DNA from: Quercus robur
Taxonomy: Eukaryota > Streptophyta > Magnoliopsida > Fagales > Fagaceae
Reading direction: 5' to 3'
DNA: 64,000 nt
Assembly (NCBI RefSeq): GCF_932294415.1
Contig: NC_065535.1
Coordinates: 91,900,862 to 91,964,861, forward strand
The notes beneath the pieces are model-generated. The model ran no database searches. It saw only the letters and a program-made list of their open reading frames with translations, and was not told the origin of the DNA. The position numbers and the translations under genes are program-made. Shown here piece by piece: positions 48,699 through 60,806 of this stretch. Every line of letters starts with the position of its first letter. Within the stretch, counting starts at the first letter, position 1.

Positions 48699-51600
48699 AT
48701 GGATTCTTCTTTTGAGGGTACCCATCTTTTCTCTTATATTTCTCTGTTTTATATTTGTATTTTTTTTTTTTTTTTTTGGTTTTGTTTCAATAAATTCTGG
48801 GTTCTGATTCTTAAAAAGTTTGGAATTTTGGAAGTTTTAAACATCTGAATTTCTGGGTTATTTTAATTTTTTTTTAATGGTTATGAAGGTGGTAAAATTT
48901 TTATATTTTGCAGGATTTGAAACCTGCATGGTTGTCAGATTTCAGGAACATTGTTGCTTTCTGTGATTTTTGATGTTCTGGTTTGATTAGTGTTTCTGGG
49001 TTTTCAATAAATTTGGTCATGGTTCTATTTGTGTGTGAATTTGATGTATGTATGTAGATCACTTTTCTCTATGATGTTATCTAGCATTTTGATATTTCTT
49101 TGGAAACTGTTTTGTTGGTGGATGAATTTTTGCTATTTTCTACTAATATAATGCCAGTGGTGTCTTTTCTCTGCGTGTTATTTGGTCTCTGCAATATGTG
49201 GGAGGCATGTATTTATATCAAAGAGTCTAGCTTTTATATTATATGGTTGTTATAATACTAGCATGCTATCACATCGAATAATTCATGTGGCAGCGCTTAG
49301 GTAAGTCTAGAGCCAGATGCATTCCAAAGTCAAATGAAATTTTTCTTAATCACATCACTGGTGTGATGCCGCTTTGATGGGCTCAAACCCAATTATACGG
49401 CGGTGACCCTTGAAATTCCTAGTCCATGTGGTGGTGTAGTTGGGTTGTCTCTGTTAATTGTTAACGTGAGTCAACCATTTGTTTGTTTATTATTGTGATA
49501 CAACCTGCAGCTTGATTTTTTAAAATATAATTTAGTTAAGAGTTTTCTGGAGAACAAAAAGGATAATTTACACTTACTTCTCAAATCAGACCTGTAATAA
49601 TCTGGTAATAAATTTTAGTAGACTTCAATTCAGGTGCATGTGAGATAGTTGATTATGTATTTTGGTACACCTGTTTGGTTTCCTCTTGTGACACGTGAAG
49701 TTGTTGGGTCAAATAGAAAAGGCGTGGTGGGAAGGCCGTTACTTCCAGATCAGTAACAGGTGTAATGCTTCCCCACCCCCCCCCCCCCCCCCTCCCTCTC
49801 CCCGATTTAGATGTGTGTATGTTTTTAATTAGGGACTTGTTTAAATTATTGTCTTTCTTGATTTGTTTGACTCTTCTGTTCAAGTTTCTATGTACTGATA
49901 TTTGTTTTACTATTACTTGATGTAAGGAGTTACGCTTGATCCAACAAAATGCAGCAAGTTGAGTATGGAGGAAAAGAGAGAACTAGTCTATGAAATATCA
50001 AAGTGGTCACACGGTGCCTCTGAAATGCTGCAGTCATGGAGCCGACAGGAGATTTTACAAGTCTTGTGTGCAGAGATGGGAAAAGAAAGGAAATATACTG
50101 GCCTGACGAAGTTAAAAATTATAGAGAACCTTCTGAAAATCGTATCTGAAAAGAAATCTGGAGGGCATGAGACTGTAATTGACCTTGAACAACCGTCTTC
50201 CCCTCTTGGCCAAAGAACTACCAAAAGGCAGAGGAAAACTGACTACCCATCTCGACTAACTTCTCCAGCAAACAATCTTTCAAACAATAATGGCGGCAGT
50301 GATTCGGCTAATACAAGATACTGTGAGAACTCAGCTTGCAGAGCTACCTTAGGCCGAGGAGATACATTCTGCAAGAGATGTTCCTGTTGCATCTGTTATA
50401 AGTATGATGACAACAAGGATCCGAGCCTATGGTTGATTTGCAGTTCGGAGCCTCCATTTCAAGGTAATTCATGTGGCATGTCCTGCCATCTGGAGTGTGC
50501 TCTAAAACACGAAAGATCTGGCATTGCAAAAGATGGACGACGTGCTGGACTTGATGGGAGCTTTAATTGTGTATCATGTGGGAAAGTGAATGATTTGCTT
50601 GGGTAAATAATTCCACTTGCTGTTTCTATTTTTATATTCATGTTTTTGAATTTAATAAAGTTGTGCTTTGGTTTAAAAAAATTCCATTTTCATTTGTTAA
50701 AGTTTTCCTATACATCTTTAACAATATTGACCATGGATATAACACTATTTTTTAAAAGCATTTGTTATTTCACACGTGATATATTTAAAATTAAAAATTT
50801 TATTTTGAGTAAATGGTTGTTGTCTGAGCTGTTGTGATCTTATGAGCATTAGGGGGCTGTAAATGTACAAGTACATTTTGTTTTTATGAAATCAATTTGT
50901 TATGATCTCTCTTGTTTAAGGTAGAAGCATTGTTTTTTGTTATAATTTGCACTTGGAGTATGAGTTGTGCATAACATTGTGGTTTAGTCCTCTTTTGCTC
51001 TTTTTATTCTCCATTGCAAAAGAATGATCTTTTAGTAACCTTTTTGGCTATGACATTGACTTTGATCTGTTATTAATTAGACGATTTCATGTGCTCTGTC
51101 CAAATTATTTTGAATTATGTAATGGATTCTAGGTTTAAATATCATTTAGTTAAGTAGGATGATACCAAGAGCTTTGTAACTCAGTGACATTGTTAAGTTT
51201 GGAACTTTTAATCAGGTGTTGAGGGATAAATGGTGAGGTTTTCAGATGAGAGATACAGTCTTTGGAGAGTGAATTATGGGGAGAGATTACTAAGTAGTGT
51301 TACTTTTTGAGTGGGACTGTGGAAAGTTATTAGAGATGGTTGTGGGTAGTCTCAGGATGCTGAGCGAAAGAAACTCTTCTGGAGGGATTTTGTGTAGCAA
51401 GGTGCCTCTGCAGAATTTCTTTCCGGATCTATTTTCCATTTCTGTGAATAAGAGAACTACTGTGGCAGATTTTATGGATGATCAGGGGGAAGTTGCATTG
51501 GAGTCAAAGATTTAGAAGGTTAGTTAATGTTATAAATCAGAGTTATTAAATACTTAGTTCCAAATACTTTATGCAAATCAAGGTGTAGAGTGGGTGATGG

Positions 51601-54600
51601 TAAATTGTGTTGGATTTCTTGTAGGTTAAGTACTACCATGATTGGTTTTTCTAAGCCATTATATTGGATTTACATCTCCTTTTGCTTGCTTGTCTTCCTT
51701 TATGGACTTATTTGATTATATATATATATATATTTATTTATTTATTTATCCTTTCTCTTGGAAGAGTATTTGGTGTGTAAAGTCACCTAAAAGGGTGTTC
51801 TTTTTATGGACAACAACAAGGGGTAAGATTCTTACCATTGATAATCTTGTTAAGAAAGGTTTGCCCCTAGTTAATTGGTGTTGCTTGTGTCGTTGAGATG
51901 GGGAATCTGTGGATTACCTTTTGCTCCATTGTAAGTTTGCTCATGCTTTGTGGGGTGAAGTTTTTTTGATGTTTGGGATCTAGTGCGTGATGCCAAAGAG
52001 GATTGCTTCTCTTCTTTTTGCACAGAGGAATTGGTTGTGGAAACATCTTTCAAATATTTGGAATATGGTACCTGCTTGTCTAATGTGGTTAGTTTGGCAG
52101 GAACACTACACCCGTACTTTTGAAGATACTGAGAGACCATTAGATCTTCTGAAGTCTGCTAGTTGGGACTTTGTTTGAGTGGTCTCGTATTTGGGGTTTT
52201 AAGCAATGTTTTTCCATTTCTGATTTTATCTGCTAGTTTTACTTCTTGATTCTTTTGTGTTTTTCTGAAGTACAGAGTGTTCATCATCCTGAACACAATG
52301 TATTTTTTTTTTTTCCCAATAAAACTTTTATTACCTATCCAATATAGAGTTGGTTCTTTTATTTTTCATGTCCTCTCTTGTGATCTTCCTATGTCCTTGG
52401 GTGACACTCCATTTGGGGCATCTCGTTTGTGAACTTCTTTTCCCTATGTTTGGATAGAAGGAGGTAGAGGGAGAGGAGGAGAGAGAGGTGTCTGAAATAT
52501 ACTCCATCGAGTGCCATATGCGGAGCTACAATTATAAAAGAACAATTGCTAGAATTTCAATGCAGTTCTAGGAATGCATGTAGAGTAAAAAATTAATTTA
52601 ATTATTTTTAATATATAGTTTTTATTAGGAGGATCTTGATTGTTAATTTTCAAGGTGATGAGTTCCTTCATGCTTGCTATAGGTCATTGGGTTTTTCTTA
52701 TGACCAGTTTGTGATCATGGTTTCATATGTGTGATGCTTTGGAATCTTCTTATGCTTTAATAATTTTAAACAAATATATATTAATACAATGTATCCACAT
52801 GGCTCAAATTTGGTTTTGAAGGGGTTTATGGTTCTCTTCTCAAGGCGGTGGATGAGCCTCAATGCTGAGTTCTCCTCAAGGCCCTCTCCTAATCCACTAA
52901 GCATTTTTGTTGTTGTTGTGTATTGTCCTTTCTTGGCTGAGATTTGGTCCTACTTCATCTGAAGTTTCGAAATTTTAAATGATGGGAAGCCACATTGTTT
53001 AGGTTCTCTCTTTGCATATAATATTCCATTTGAAAAGATAGGAATAGAAGTAGTTTGAGGCTTTTGGAAGTAGAGAGTGATATGGGCACTGTTAATTTTC
53101 AATCTAGTGGCTCCGGCATTCATGCATAGATAGGTCATTTTAGACTTTGATGAACTATGGCCTTTTGTTCTTTTGTAGGCATGAGTACTTTTTATGCATA
53201 TGTGATCTTGTTTTGTTTACCCTTTTTTTTATTTTAATTTTTTTATAAGTAATAAGAAATATATTAACATGAAGAAAAGAGGCGTTGCCTGAGTATACAA
53301 GAAGTATACATCAGGGACAAAATAAAATCAGTTTTGTTTACCCTGATTCAACAAATCAACATGTACCTACTCCTTTTTCCCTTAAAATTTAACTTAGTTT
53401 GGAAGGCAGGACCTTCTTACTTGTTCTGTCTCTCCTTTGGGTTGGAGCCTAGGAGGATCAAGGCTAATTTCTCCAAAAGAATTATGGTTGGAGATTTTAG
53501 ATGGAAATGTTTGATATCATTAGCTAAATGTGAATGGTGCATCCTTAACATAGAATAGGAATTTCTTTGAATGGTCAATCAGACCAGCTCTAGACTATGG
53601 ATTTCTTTTTGGAGGAATAAATACGTGCATGTAAAAGTGGAAGTTCTAAGGAAATGGATAATTGCACGGTTGACAAGTCATCTTGGACTTCTTGAATGCC
53701 TGCTTAAATAATTAAGAGATCAGAAATGTCTGAGGAGTGGGAACCTGATTTTTGGCATCTCCTTACTTTTGATTTTATTCGCTGAGTCAGGATGCACTAG
53801 ATATACTTACAAGGGATAGTGATATCTATCTTTTGGGTTGGAGATTGAGGTTCATTTCTCCAATAGGATTATGAATTGTGACATGAGATTTTAGGTGATG
53901 ATGTTTGATGTCATTATCTGACTATGAATGGTGCATCCCTAACATAAAATATGAATCTTCTTGAATTGTTAATAAAACCAGCTCTACTGTATGGATTACT
54001 TTTTTGAGGTAAAAATAAATATTAACAAGTGCATGTAAAAGCAGAAGTAGTACTAAGGAAATGGATAATTGCATGGTAGACAAATCATATGCCTACTTAG
54101 ATAATAAGAGACTAGAAATGTCTGAGGAGTGGGGAACCTTATTTAGTGGGTCCTCTTCCCTTGGATTTTAAATTTCTGAGTCAGGACATACTTGATGAAT
54201 TGTTGCTCATTTATCTTTCAATAAATGAGGTTGAATTTATTTGAATATCTCCTTGCTTTTCACAAGTGTTGTAGAATATTTCTGAGTATCTACAGGTTAT
54301 GGCCGACAATCTTGTATGCAACTTTCTGTTCTTAAGTGACTTTTTACCTATGTAATATCTTCAGGCAGAATGTTAAGCCATTGAACTGTCCATTATGTGT
54401 ACATCTGACTAATTGATTTCAGTATTTTGTTGAGCTCTTTGGCTGGGTTTATATGCTCAAGGTCACGACACACAGATGTAGTCATCTCATTTTTCTTCTT
54501 AACAACATCTTATATCTTGCATGTGATTGAGTGGCATTTGCATGCTAGTTTTTGAAGGTTCTAGACAGAAAATTATATTGATAAATACATTGTGACTCCA

Positions 54601-57370
54601 AATTGGGTGGTGGTCTTCACTTTAATGTAATTTTTCTCTTAGGAAGTAATGCTTCTGTAAAATACCCTCGTAAGGATGAAATTCAGATGGTTATATACTT
54701 AATAAAGTAAATTTGGAAACAACATTGTTCAGTGTATGCTTAATGTGGCATTCTATGTTGATTGCACAAAGCACAATTTATTTAGCTCTCTATTTAATAA
54801 TAAAAATAATGTGTAATAACAATTCAATTGAGCATTATATAGTGATGAGTAGTTAAGGCAATTACACACACCCATCACAATCACCACATTCTTTGTTGAA
54901 TTACCAATGGTGTGATGTTGACGATTGGAAGATAATCTTTTTTTGGTTTTATATTTTGGGACTTTCTTACCCTCTTGGGAAGTATCAATGTGCTTCCATC
55001 CCTTATCTACATTATGCCAATTTGTAATATCTGTTATTTGAGTTCATGCAGAACATGAATTGAGCCATTCAATGTTTTCTGAACTGTATTTACTTTCTAA
55101 TGTCATACTCCCTCCATCCCAAATTCTTGGCCCTGTATTCCATTTTAGGATGTCCTGAAATTTTGTCCTGTTTCTAAAATTCAAAACTATTAATTTACCA
55201 AGCTTCCTATTATGCCCCTACCTAACAAAAGCACTTTAAACAGTAATTTTTTTGAGAACTTTGTTTAGGGGTAATTTTGGAAACTTCTATCTTTTTAATT
55301 AAGAGACAAAACAATAAATAATGTTCCCTTTAAAAGTTGGGTTTTTAAAATGCAGTGCTCACCATGTGTCTAGATTAAACAAATGACGGCATGCACATTA
55401 TTTGAAACTACACTATTGTAATACTGATTGCCTTAACTGATACTTTTATTCATAATTATAGGACTTAAATTATGATCTGATTAGGATTGACTGTGTAAAT
55501 ATATTTAGATGCTGGAGAAAACAACTGATGACAGCAAAGGATACCAGACGAGTAGACATACTTTGCTATCGTGTGTCCTTAAGCCAAAAGCTTTTAAAGG
55601 GGACCGAAAAGTATCGAAAGCTCTATGAATTTGTGCATGAAGCTATTGAGAAGCTTGAAGATGAAGTGGGTCCTTTAACTGGTTTACCTGTAAAAATGGG
55701 TAGGGGTATAGTCAACAGGCTTTCTACAGGACCAGAGGTTCAGAAACTGTGTGCTTTGGCTGTGGAGTCACTGGACTCAATGCTTTCCAATACATTTTTG
55801 CATCCATTGCCCATTCCTGTGATTAAAGGTAATCTTTTGCTATGTGAGCTGTATCACCAAAATTGATGCAAATTGGTTTTTATAATTTAGTAATGTGGTT
55901 GTGATCCTGTGTAACAAGCAGATAATTACATACTCCCAGTAACATTGGAGTTTTATCTACTTTCTTTAATTATTTAAAAATATAAGTTAAGGTTATTTTT
56001 CTTTGTTAATACTGATTTTGACTTAACTGCAGGAAATATTATGTTTCATGATATTGTTTTGGTGCCTTGAATTGTTGAGAATTGAGTAAAGTAGTAACGA
56101 TTCTTCTGTTTTATGCCCTTCAAAATTTACAGATTCAATTTTGATTGCTCCGAATATTGTCAGAGTTGTAGATGTCCATGCAACATCTCTCACCGTGATT
56201 TTGGGGTCAGAAGATCCTTCACCAGAAGATATTGTTGGTTATTACTTATGGCATCGTAAGGCTCATGATGTGGATTATCCAGGAGAACCTACTTGTAAAC
56301 TACTTGCTCCAAAAACAAGGTTTGTTGTCACAGGACTAAGTCCAGCTACGGAGTATAGTTTCAAAGTTGTTTCACATAATGGTTCAAGTGAGTTGGGTAT
56401 GTGTGAAGTTCATTTCTCAACAGGCAGTGCTGATGATGATGTCCTAAACAGCTTTGTAAAAGAAAGAAGTCAAAGCCCAGCTACCAACTGTAGTAGCCTT
56501 TCCAATCCTTCCTCTGTGGAAGATGAAACTAATAACATTACTCCATACAGCGACCAGGCTGATAATCGAGCAGACAATTATCTTGCTTATCGCAAGGAAT
56601 CCGATAAATTTATTTCTGCAAAATTATGTGATGATGCTATGAACTGCAATGGTACGGGTAAAGAAGGAAACCCAGCAGATGTGGTATCATTGTTGGATGA
56701 GGAATGTGTCATGGGAACAGTTGGCTCTGCTCCCAAGTCTGACGTCTTGAAGCATGAGAACAAGAACTCTCAGGATGGCCAAATTATTGAGGACATTAGC
56801 AATGATGATGTGTCAACTTCCCCTGCTCGGACAGGGATGGAATGTGTGCCGTATGTCAGCAATTCAGAAGCTAGCTTGCCCATAACTCCATGCAAGTTGG
56901 AAGTACTTAAGGATGGATCAGGAAGGAATGCGAGATCCAAATCTTGCAGCATGGATCTGGATAATGTGAATGTGAGATCGAAATCCTGCAGTAAGGATCT
57001 GGAAAATGGGATTGGGAAAGGAGAGGATCCCCAAGATGGCAGCACATCAAAACAGAGAACTACAGAAAGGCAGGATGAGGAATGTGCAGCAAATGGTACT
57101 TCAGATAGGGATTTTGAGTATTATGTGAAAATAATCAGATATTTAGAATGTGAGGGACATATAGAGAAGAATTTCAGGCAGAAATTCCTTACATGGTATA
57201 GCTTGAGGGCAAATTCACAAGAACTAAGGATTGTGAAGGTTTTTGTGGATACTTTTTTAGAAGATCCTGCATCTCTTGCAGAGCAGCTTGTAGACACCTT
57301 TTCAGAAAGCATTTCAAGCAAGAGATCAACTGTAGTGCCTGCTGGATTTTGCATGAAGCTTTGGCATTGA
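48699..57370 (+). CDS. VIL2: VIN3-like protein 2 (VIL2/VEL1), PHD-FN3-VID Polycomb accessory protein, 4 exons
   Basis: VEL-family proteins join Polycomb Repressive Complex 2 in the nucleus and help silence floral repressors of the FLC/MAF group. Exons: 48699-48717, 49927-50602, 55509-55828 and 56133-57370, totalling 2253 nt, giving 750 aa. The first exon codes only MDSSFE plus one base; the junction gives [19 protein letters not shown], close to the known VIL2 start. The basic stretch TKRQRK (105-110) is a likely nuclear signal. The atypical PHD zinc domain has Cys/His from about 139 to 224 ([30 protein letters not shown]). A helical region follows in exon 3 ([20 protein letters not shown]). 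The fibronectin type III domain is at about 345-440 ([18 protein letters not shown]). The C-terminal VEL-interaction domain is at about 665-735 ([40 protein letters not shown]). The end GFCMKLWH is shared with Arabidopsis VIL2. Intron 2 is 4.9 kb and transposon-rich. Confidence 0.93.
49776..49792. repeat. 17-C homopolymer in VIL2 intron 1
   Basis: It is an unbroken C run followed by TCCCTCTCCCC, about 135 bp before the exon 2 acceptor. Confidence 0.8.
51200..52345 (+). mobile_element. 5'-truncated LINE in VIL2 intron 2, sense orientation
   Basis: Broken frames give [20 protein letters not shown], then [65 protein letters not shown] and [12 protein letters not shown]. Together these are the C-terminal zf-RVT part of a plant L1-like ORF2, with Cys/His pairs of the zinc finger (CCLC, HC). 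Stops and frameshifts show decay. The 3' end is CCCAATAAAACTTTTATTAC at about 52316-52336, a LINE-type tail. The same element type occurs antisense in RPA2 intron 5. Confidence 0.8.
53225..53330 (-). mobile_element. Probable short LINE/SINE 3' end
   Basis: On the minus strand the segment ends AATATATTTCTTATTACTTA followed by an A-rich tail, like the LINE tails above. It is preceded by AGGCGTTGCCTGAGTATACA-like sequence (plus strand), a phrase that looks repetitive. No protein is encoded. Confidence 0.35.
53425..54205 (+). repeat. Degenerate tandem duplication (unit about 390 bp) in VIL2 intron 2
   Basis: Copy A (about 53425-53805) and copy B (about 53825-54205) share in order TTTGGGTTGGAG, GAATGGTGCATCC, ACCAGCTCTA, GTGCATGTAAAAG, AAGGAAATGGATAATTGCA, AGAAATGTCTGAGGAGTGGG and GAGTCAGGA. 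Many substitutions and small indels separate them, so the duplication is old. Neither copy codes for anything I recognise. Confidence 0.8.
55108..55340 (+). mobile_element. Mariner/Stowaway-like element, one end recognisable
   Basis: CTCCCTCCATCCC directly after TA (55106-55107) is the classic terminal sequence of Stowaway-type elements, which insert at TA. The expected matching right end (GGGACGGAGGGAG-like) is not visible, so the element is truncated or decayed. The right limit is a guess. Confidence 0.5.
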
Positions 57371-57374
57371 CCAT

Positions 57375-58520
57375 CTTGTAATGGGTCCTGCCTGCTATTA
57401 AGACGCAACACCTTTTGAATACAAGCCCTCTCAGGGTTTGTGTAGCAGTAATTCTTTATACCCTCTAACATTCATAATTTAGACCTTCATTATTTATATT
57501 TATCATCTCACCATCATGCCATTCTTATGATGATGTAAGAATCTTAGAGCTCATTTCATTTTTCGATACAGATTCTGTCTCATACATTGATATATTCCAT
57601 TTAGTTATTTAATTTCCTAATTGCTTTTGAATGTGGTGTTCTTTGTACTTATTGATTGAATAACTTGAACAACAATGAGGAGTGCCAGAATGAATAAAGT
57701 CTGGATTGGATTGGCAAGGAGAGGATTTAATTTCTTTTTGATGACTTGGCATAGTCAAACCGCAGAATCAGACCCTGATAATAGTGGAACACAAGTATTC
57801 CAGCAATCTGGTTTTCTTCAGTTGGATGTGTTGAGTAAACTAAAAACTATGACAGTTGAAAATCTCGACAGTCTGATGGCTGCTTGCATAAAATCTTAAC
57901 GTGGGAAATCCTATTAAGAGAAGAATAATCGTGGACTGATATATGTGTGAAAATTGATAAATTGGTCTATTGTCTTTTACTCCCACTGTTTTATGGTAAC
58001 AAAGATACTGCTAGTGTTCCATTTTTGGGGCTCAATGAGCAATGCCAGAAAAGGACCCACAAAAGTAAAGACATAACAACTTGGTGTGCTATTGGCCTAT
58101 GAACTTGGGGTTTGGCTAATCATGGCAACTGACAAGGATAAAATGGACCTGAACTCTTTGCAAATATGAAAAGAAATGGAGTAGAATTCTATATTTTTTT
58201 GGTTAGATTTAATCACAATATCTCTTGAATGAATCAAAATGGTTATTGGTTATTTGCGTGTATAAGCAAAGTTTATGGCATTTCTCTAGTAATTTGAGCA
58301 CCATGAGTGAATTGGTAATCTCCTGGGCCGATCTGGACTGTTTAATCTGTCCTAGGAAAATTGTGGCATGGGAGTACGTAATGACTTCAAGAAAAATTTT
58401 GAAACAGAGGATATGGCTACAAGTTTTGTTTGGATCTTGATTATTGATGGAATTTTCCATAAGTTGTGGGTTGACAATACTTCTCAGTGTCTCAAACTCT
58501 TTCAATATATATATATACAT
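57375..58520. other. VIL2 3' flank with an orphan open frame
   Basis: VIL2 3' UTR probably covers the first few hundred bases. At 57675-57899 a frame reads QTAESDPDNSGTQVFQQSGF, LQLDVLSKLKTMTVENLDSL and MAACIKS then stop. The amino-acid mix is protein-like, but I recognise no family and find no upstream exon; it could be a pseudogene tail. Confidence that it codes is low. Confidence 0.3.
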
Positions 58521-58529
58521 ACACTACAT

Positions 58530-59697
58530 TTTGTATGTAGTAAGAGAACATGAGTGAAACAAGGATTTACCTAGTTCGGTTTGATGACATACATCTATAA
58601 TGAAAAGTCTTTAGTAACTATATTTTTACTATTCTCAATTGTATTTTACAGTGAAACATGATTTGGGTATATATATAAATTTAAGTTGACTTAAGAGAAT
58701 CCTTCGATTGGACTAAAATCAAGGACAATTATTTGATTTTAGTCAATTAAAAATATCAATATGTGCTAAATGTGATATGGATGATACACTAACGTTCCCC
58801 TTCAAACTCAAGATACAAGCTTGATGATGCCTTGAGTTTGGAATGAAAGCCCGTGATGATGTCTTGAAGACGGCAATGAGTGACCAAATTAGATGTAGAA
58901 TCGACCAAGCACAATGGAATCTTGCAAAATGCTAGCAATGGCAACGAACAACAACGATAGACGAATAACTGCAGAATAGTGACAAAAGAGTGGCTACTTT
59001 GGTAGGAGGATAGCTACACTAGTGGCCAGAACAATATTGGCAAAGAATAAGGGCGTAATGAAACATTTGAGTGAGTTAACAAATTTCGCATGGATTGAGC
59101 CCAAGAAGAATGAGTTACGGGCAAAGTTGTGTGACTTAAAGACCACCGAATAGGAAAAAAATATATCTGAAAATGGCTTGACAATGGTAATCGAGAGATA
59201 TAAGAAGGCAATCTACATCTGAGTTGAGCATTAGTTGGTAGTGGGCTGCTTGAAATTGAGTGAAGTCGGCTCTAATACAATGTTAAATAAAATGAAGAAG
59301 AAAAAAAATGTAGAGAGTGAAAGTAAGAGTTCATTTAGTTTGACTTAATAGCTTTTTTTTTAAAGAGAGTTTTATCTTATGGTGTCACCAATAAGTTTTT
59401 AGTGTAGGTGGAAATTGAACCCTAAATTTCTTATTCAGTCATTAGATACTTTATCAGTTGAGCTAAATGAAACCTACTTGATGACTTTATGTTTACAATG
59501 AAAAGAATGTTGTAGCTACACTTTTACCATTATTAATTACTATTTTACAGTTAATCTTAAATAGGGTATATAAAGGAACTAAATTTGACTTAGAAGAATC
59601 TCTTGATTAGACTAAAATCATGAACAAATAATATTTCTTAATTTTAGTCAATCGAGAGTAGTAACAGGTGCTAAATGTGACATGCATAGTTCTAACA
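58530..59697 (-). mobile_element. Miniature LTR retrotransposon remnant (TRIM-like), minus strand
   Basis: Two related direct repeats flank a 480-bp interior. They are about 58530-58803 and 59281-59697, the second enlarged by a SINE. Shared words include AGACTAAAATCA, ATTTTAGTCAAT and GTGCTAAATGTGA. On the minus strand the 59697 end starts TGTTAGAAC. The sequence just after its 59281 end, TTGTATTAGAGCCGAC, is a decayed initiator-tRNA-Met primer-binding site (TGGTATCAGAGC). GAAGGGGAA next to the other LTR (about 58812-58804) is a polypurine tract. The interior has no gag or pol, so it is a TRIM or a heavily deleted element. Confidence 0.7.
59355..59480 (-). mobile_element. tRNA-derived SINE nested in the miniature LTR element
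   Basis: On the minus strand TTTAGCTCAACTGATAAAGT is an A box and GGGTTCAATTTCC a B box about 30 nt on, followed by CACCTACACTAAAAAC. It interrupts one LTR and is absent from the other, which dates it after the LTR element. Confidence 0.7.
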
Positions 59698-59699
59698 GA

Positions 59700-60800
59700 A
59701 TAAATTTCCCTTTGTAAAATATCATTGTTTTAATTAATAGAATATGACTTTTTATTTGGCGATTTAAGGCTTGAAATGCAAGACGATAAAGCTATGCTTA
59801 TTTGTTTGTAAAACATAAGCACCCACATCAATTGTTGTAGAGATGAGCCTGCTGCTAGCTTTTGAGCTTTTATTATTGTTTTTCGCCTACAAAAACTACG
59901 TTTATGGGCCGTCTCTAAGTTTGGGCCTGCCAAAGAGTTTGTTATTTTATGTGCTTCAATGAGGTTTGCTTGCTGATTATCATCACTACGTCTGTATCTG
60001 TATACTGTATGTTGAATTACTCCACTTGGCTTTTGAATATTAAAGAAGACACGCATGTTCAAGTTGGTCTGTGAAAGGCACGCATGTCCACATCCCACCC
60101 ATATTAAAATTTCAAGCACCACAAAAAGCCAAATTAGTAGAAAAATGAATTTTCTCTAATCTCTACTATTTAATTGAAGGGGTAATGCTTACGTCAACAA
60201 CTTGGTGTACAGAATTGTATGGTATCATGCATTGGAGAAATATATCTCATGTATAAAATATATGTATAATTATTCTTATAATTTGTGAATTTTACGCAAT
60301 TATGAGACTTATATATTATTAGAGGAAGAATGCATATATTCAATACATGAGATTAGAGTTGTCTAACCTGGTTCGGTACCCGGAAGAAAAGAAAAAAAAA
60401 AAAAAAGAGTTATTTGATTGGGCCCAATCCTAGATTCCGTGGATCCACTTAACACACGGTCAATAATAGATCTCTTCCTACAAAATCCGACCAGATTGTT
60501 GATCTTTGCCGTTCTTCATGTGTGTCACCCATAAATTGAAAATTTAATGAGATCTCAACCAAATTTGGCAAGATCCATCAAAACGATACCAGAAATAATA
60601 ACTCTATTTAGCCCAAGTGTTTCGACTAAATTGACTAGTAGACCCATTAAGACATGGTGGGTCAAAGATTCGAAGACTCATGGGTGGTGCAATTCTAGAT
60701 TTGAGTTGATCGAGTTGAGTGGCTGTTTTACGCTAAACCTAATCCGTATCGGCTCTTGGACACTCTTACATGAGATAATTATTGCATGATTTGGGTTCCT
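59700..60800. other. Spacer, no gene recognised
   Basis: The 80-codon frame at 60547-60789 and the 130-codon minus frame at 60122-59730 show no recognisable domain. The end GGCTCTTGGACACTCTTAC at about 60750-60768 resembles a hAT terminus in reverse, but I see no partner. Confidence 0.4.
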
Positions 60801-60806
60801 AAGTAA

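Noticed and set aside
48319..48807. 162-codon frame spanning the VIL2 leader
   Set aside because: No domain; it crosses the recognised start codon and first donor in a different frame and is Phe-rich from T tracts.
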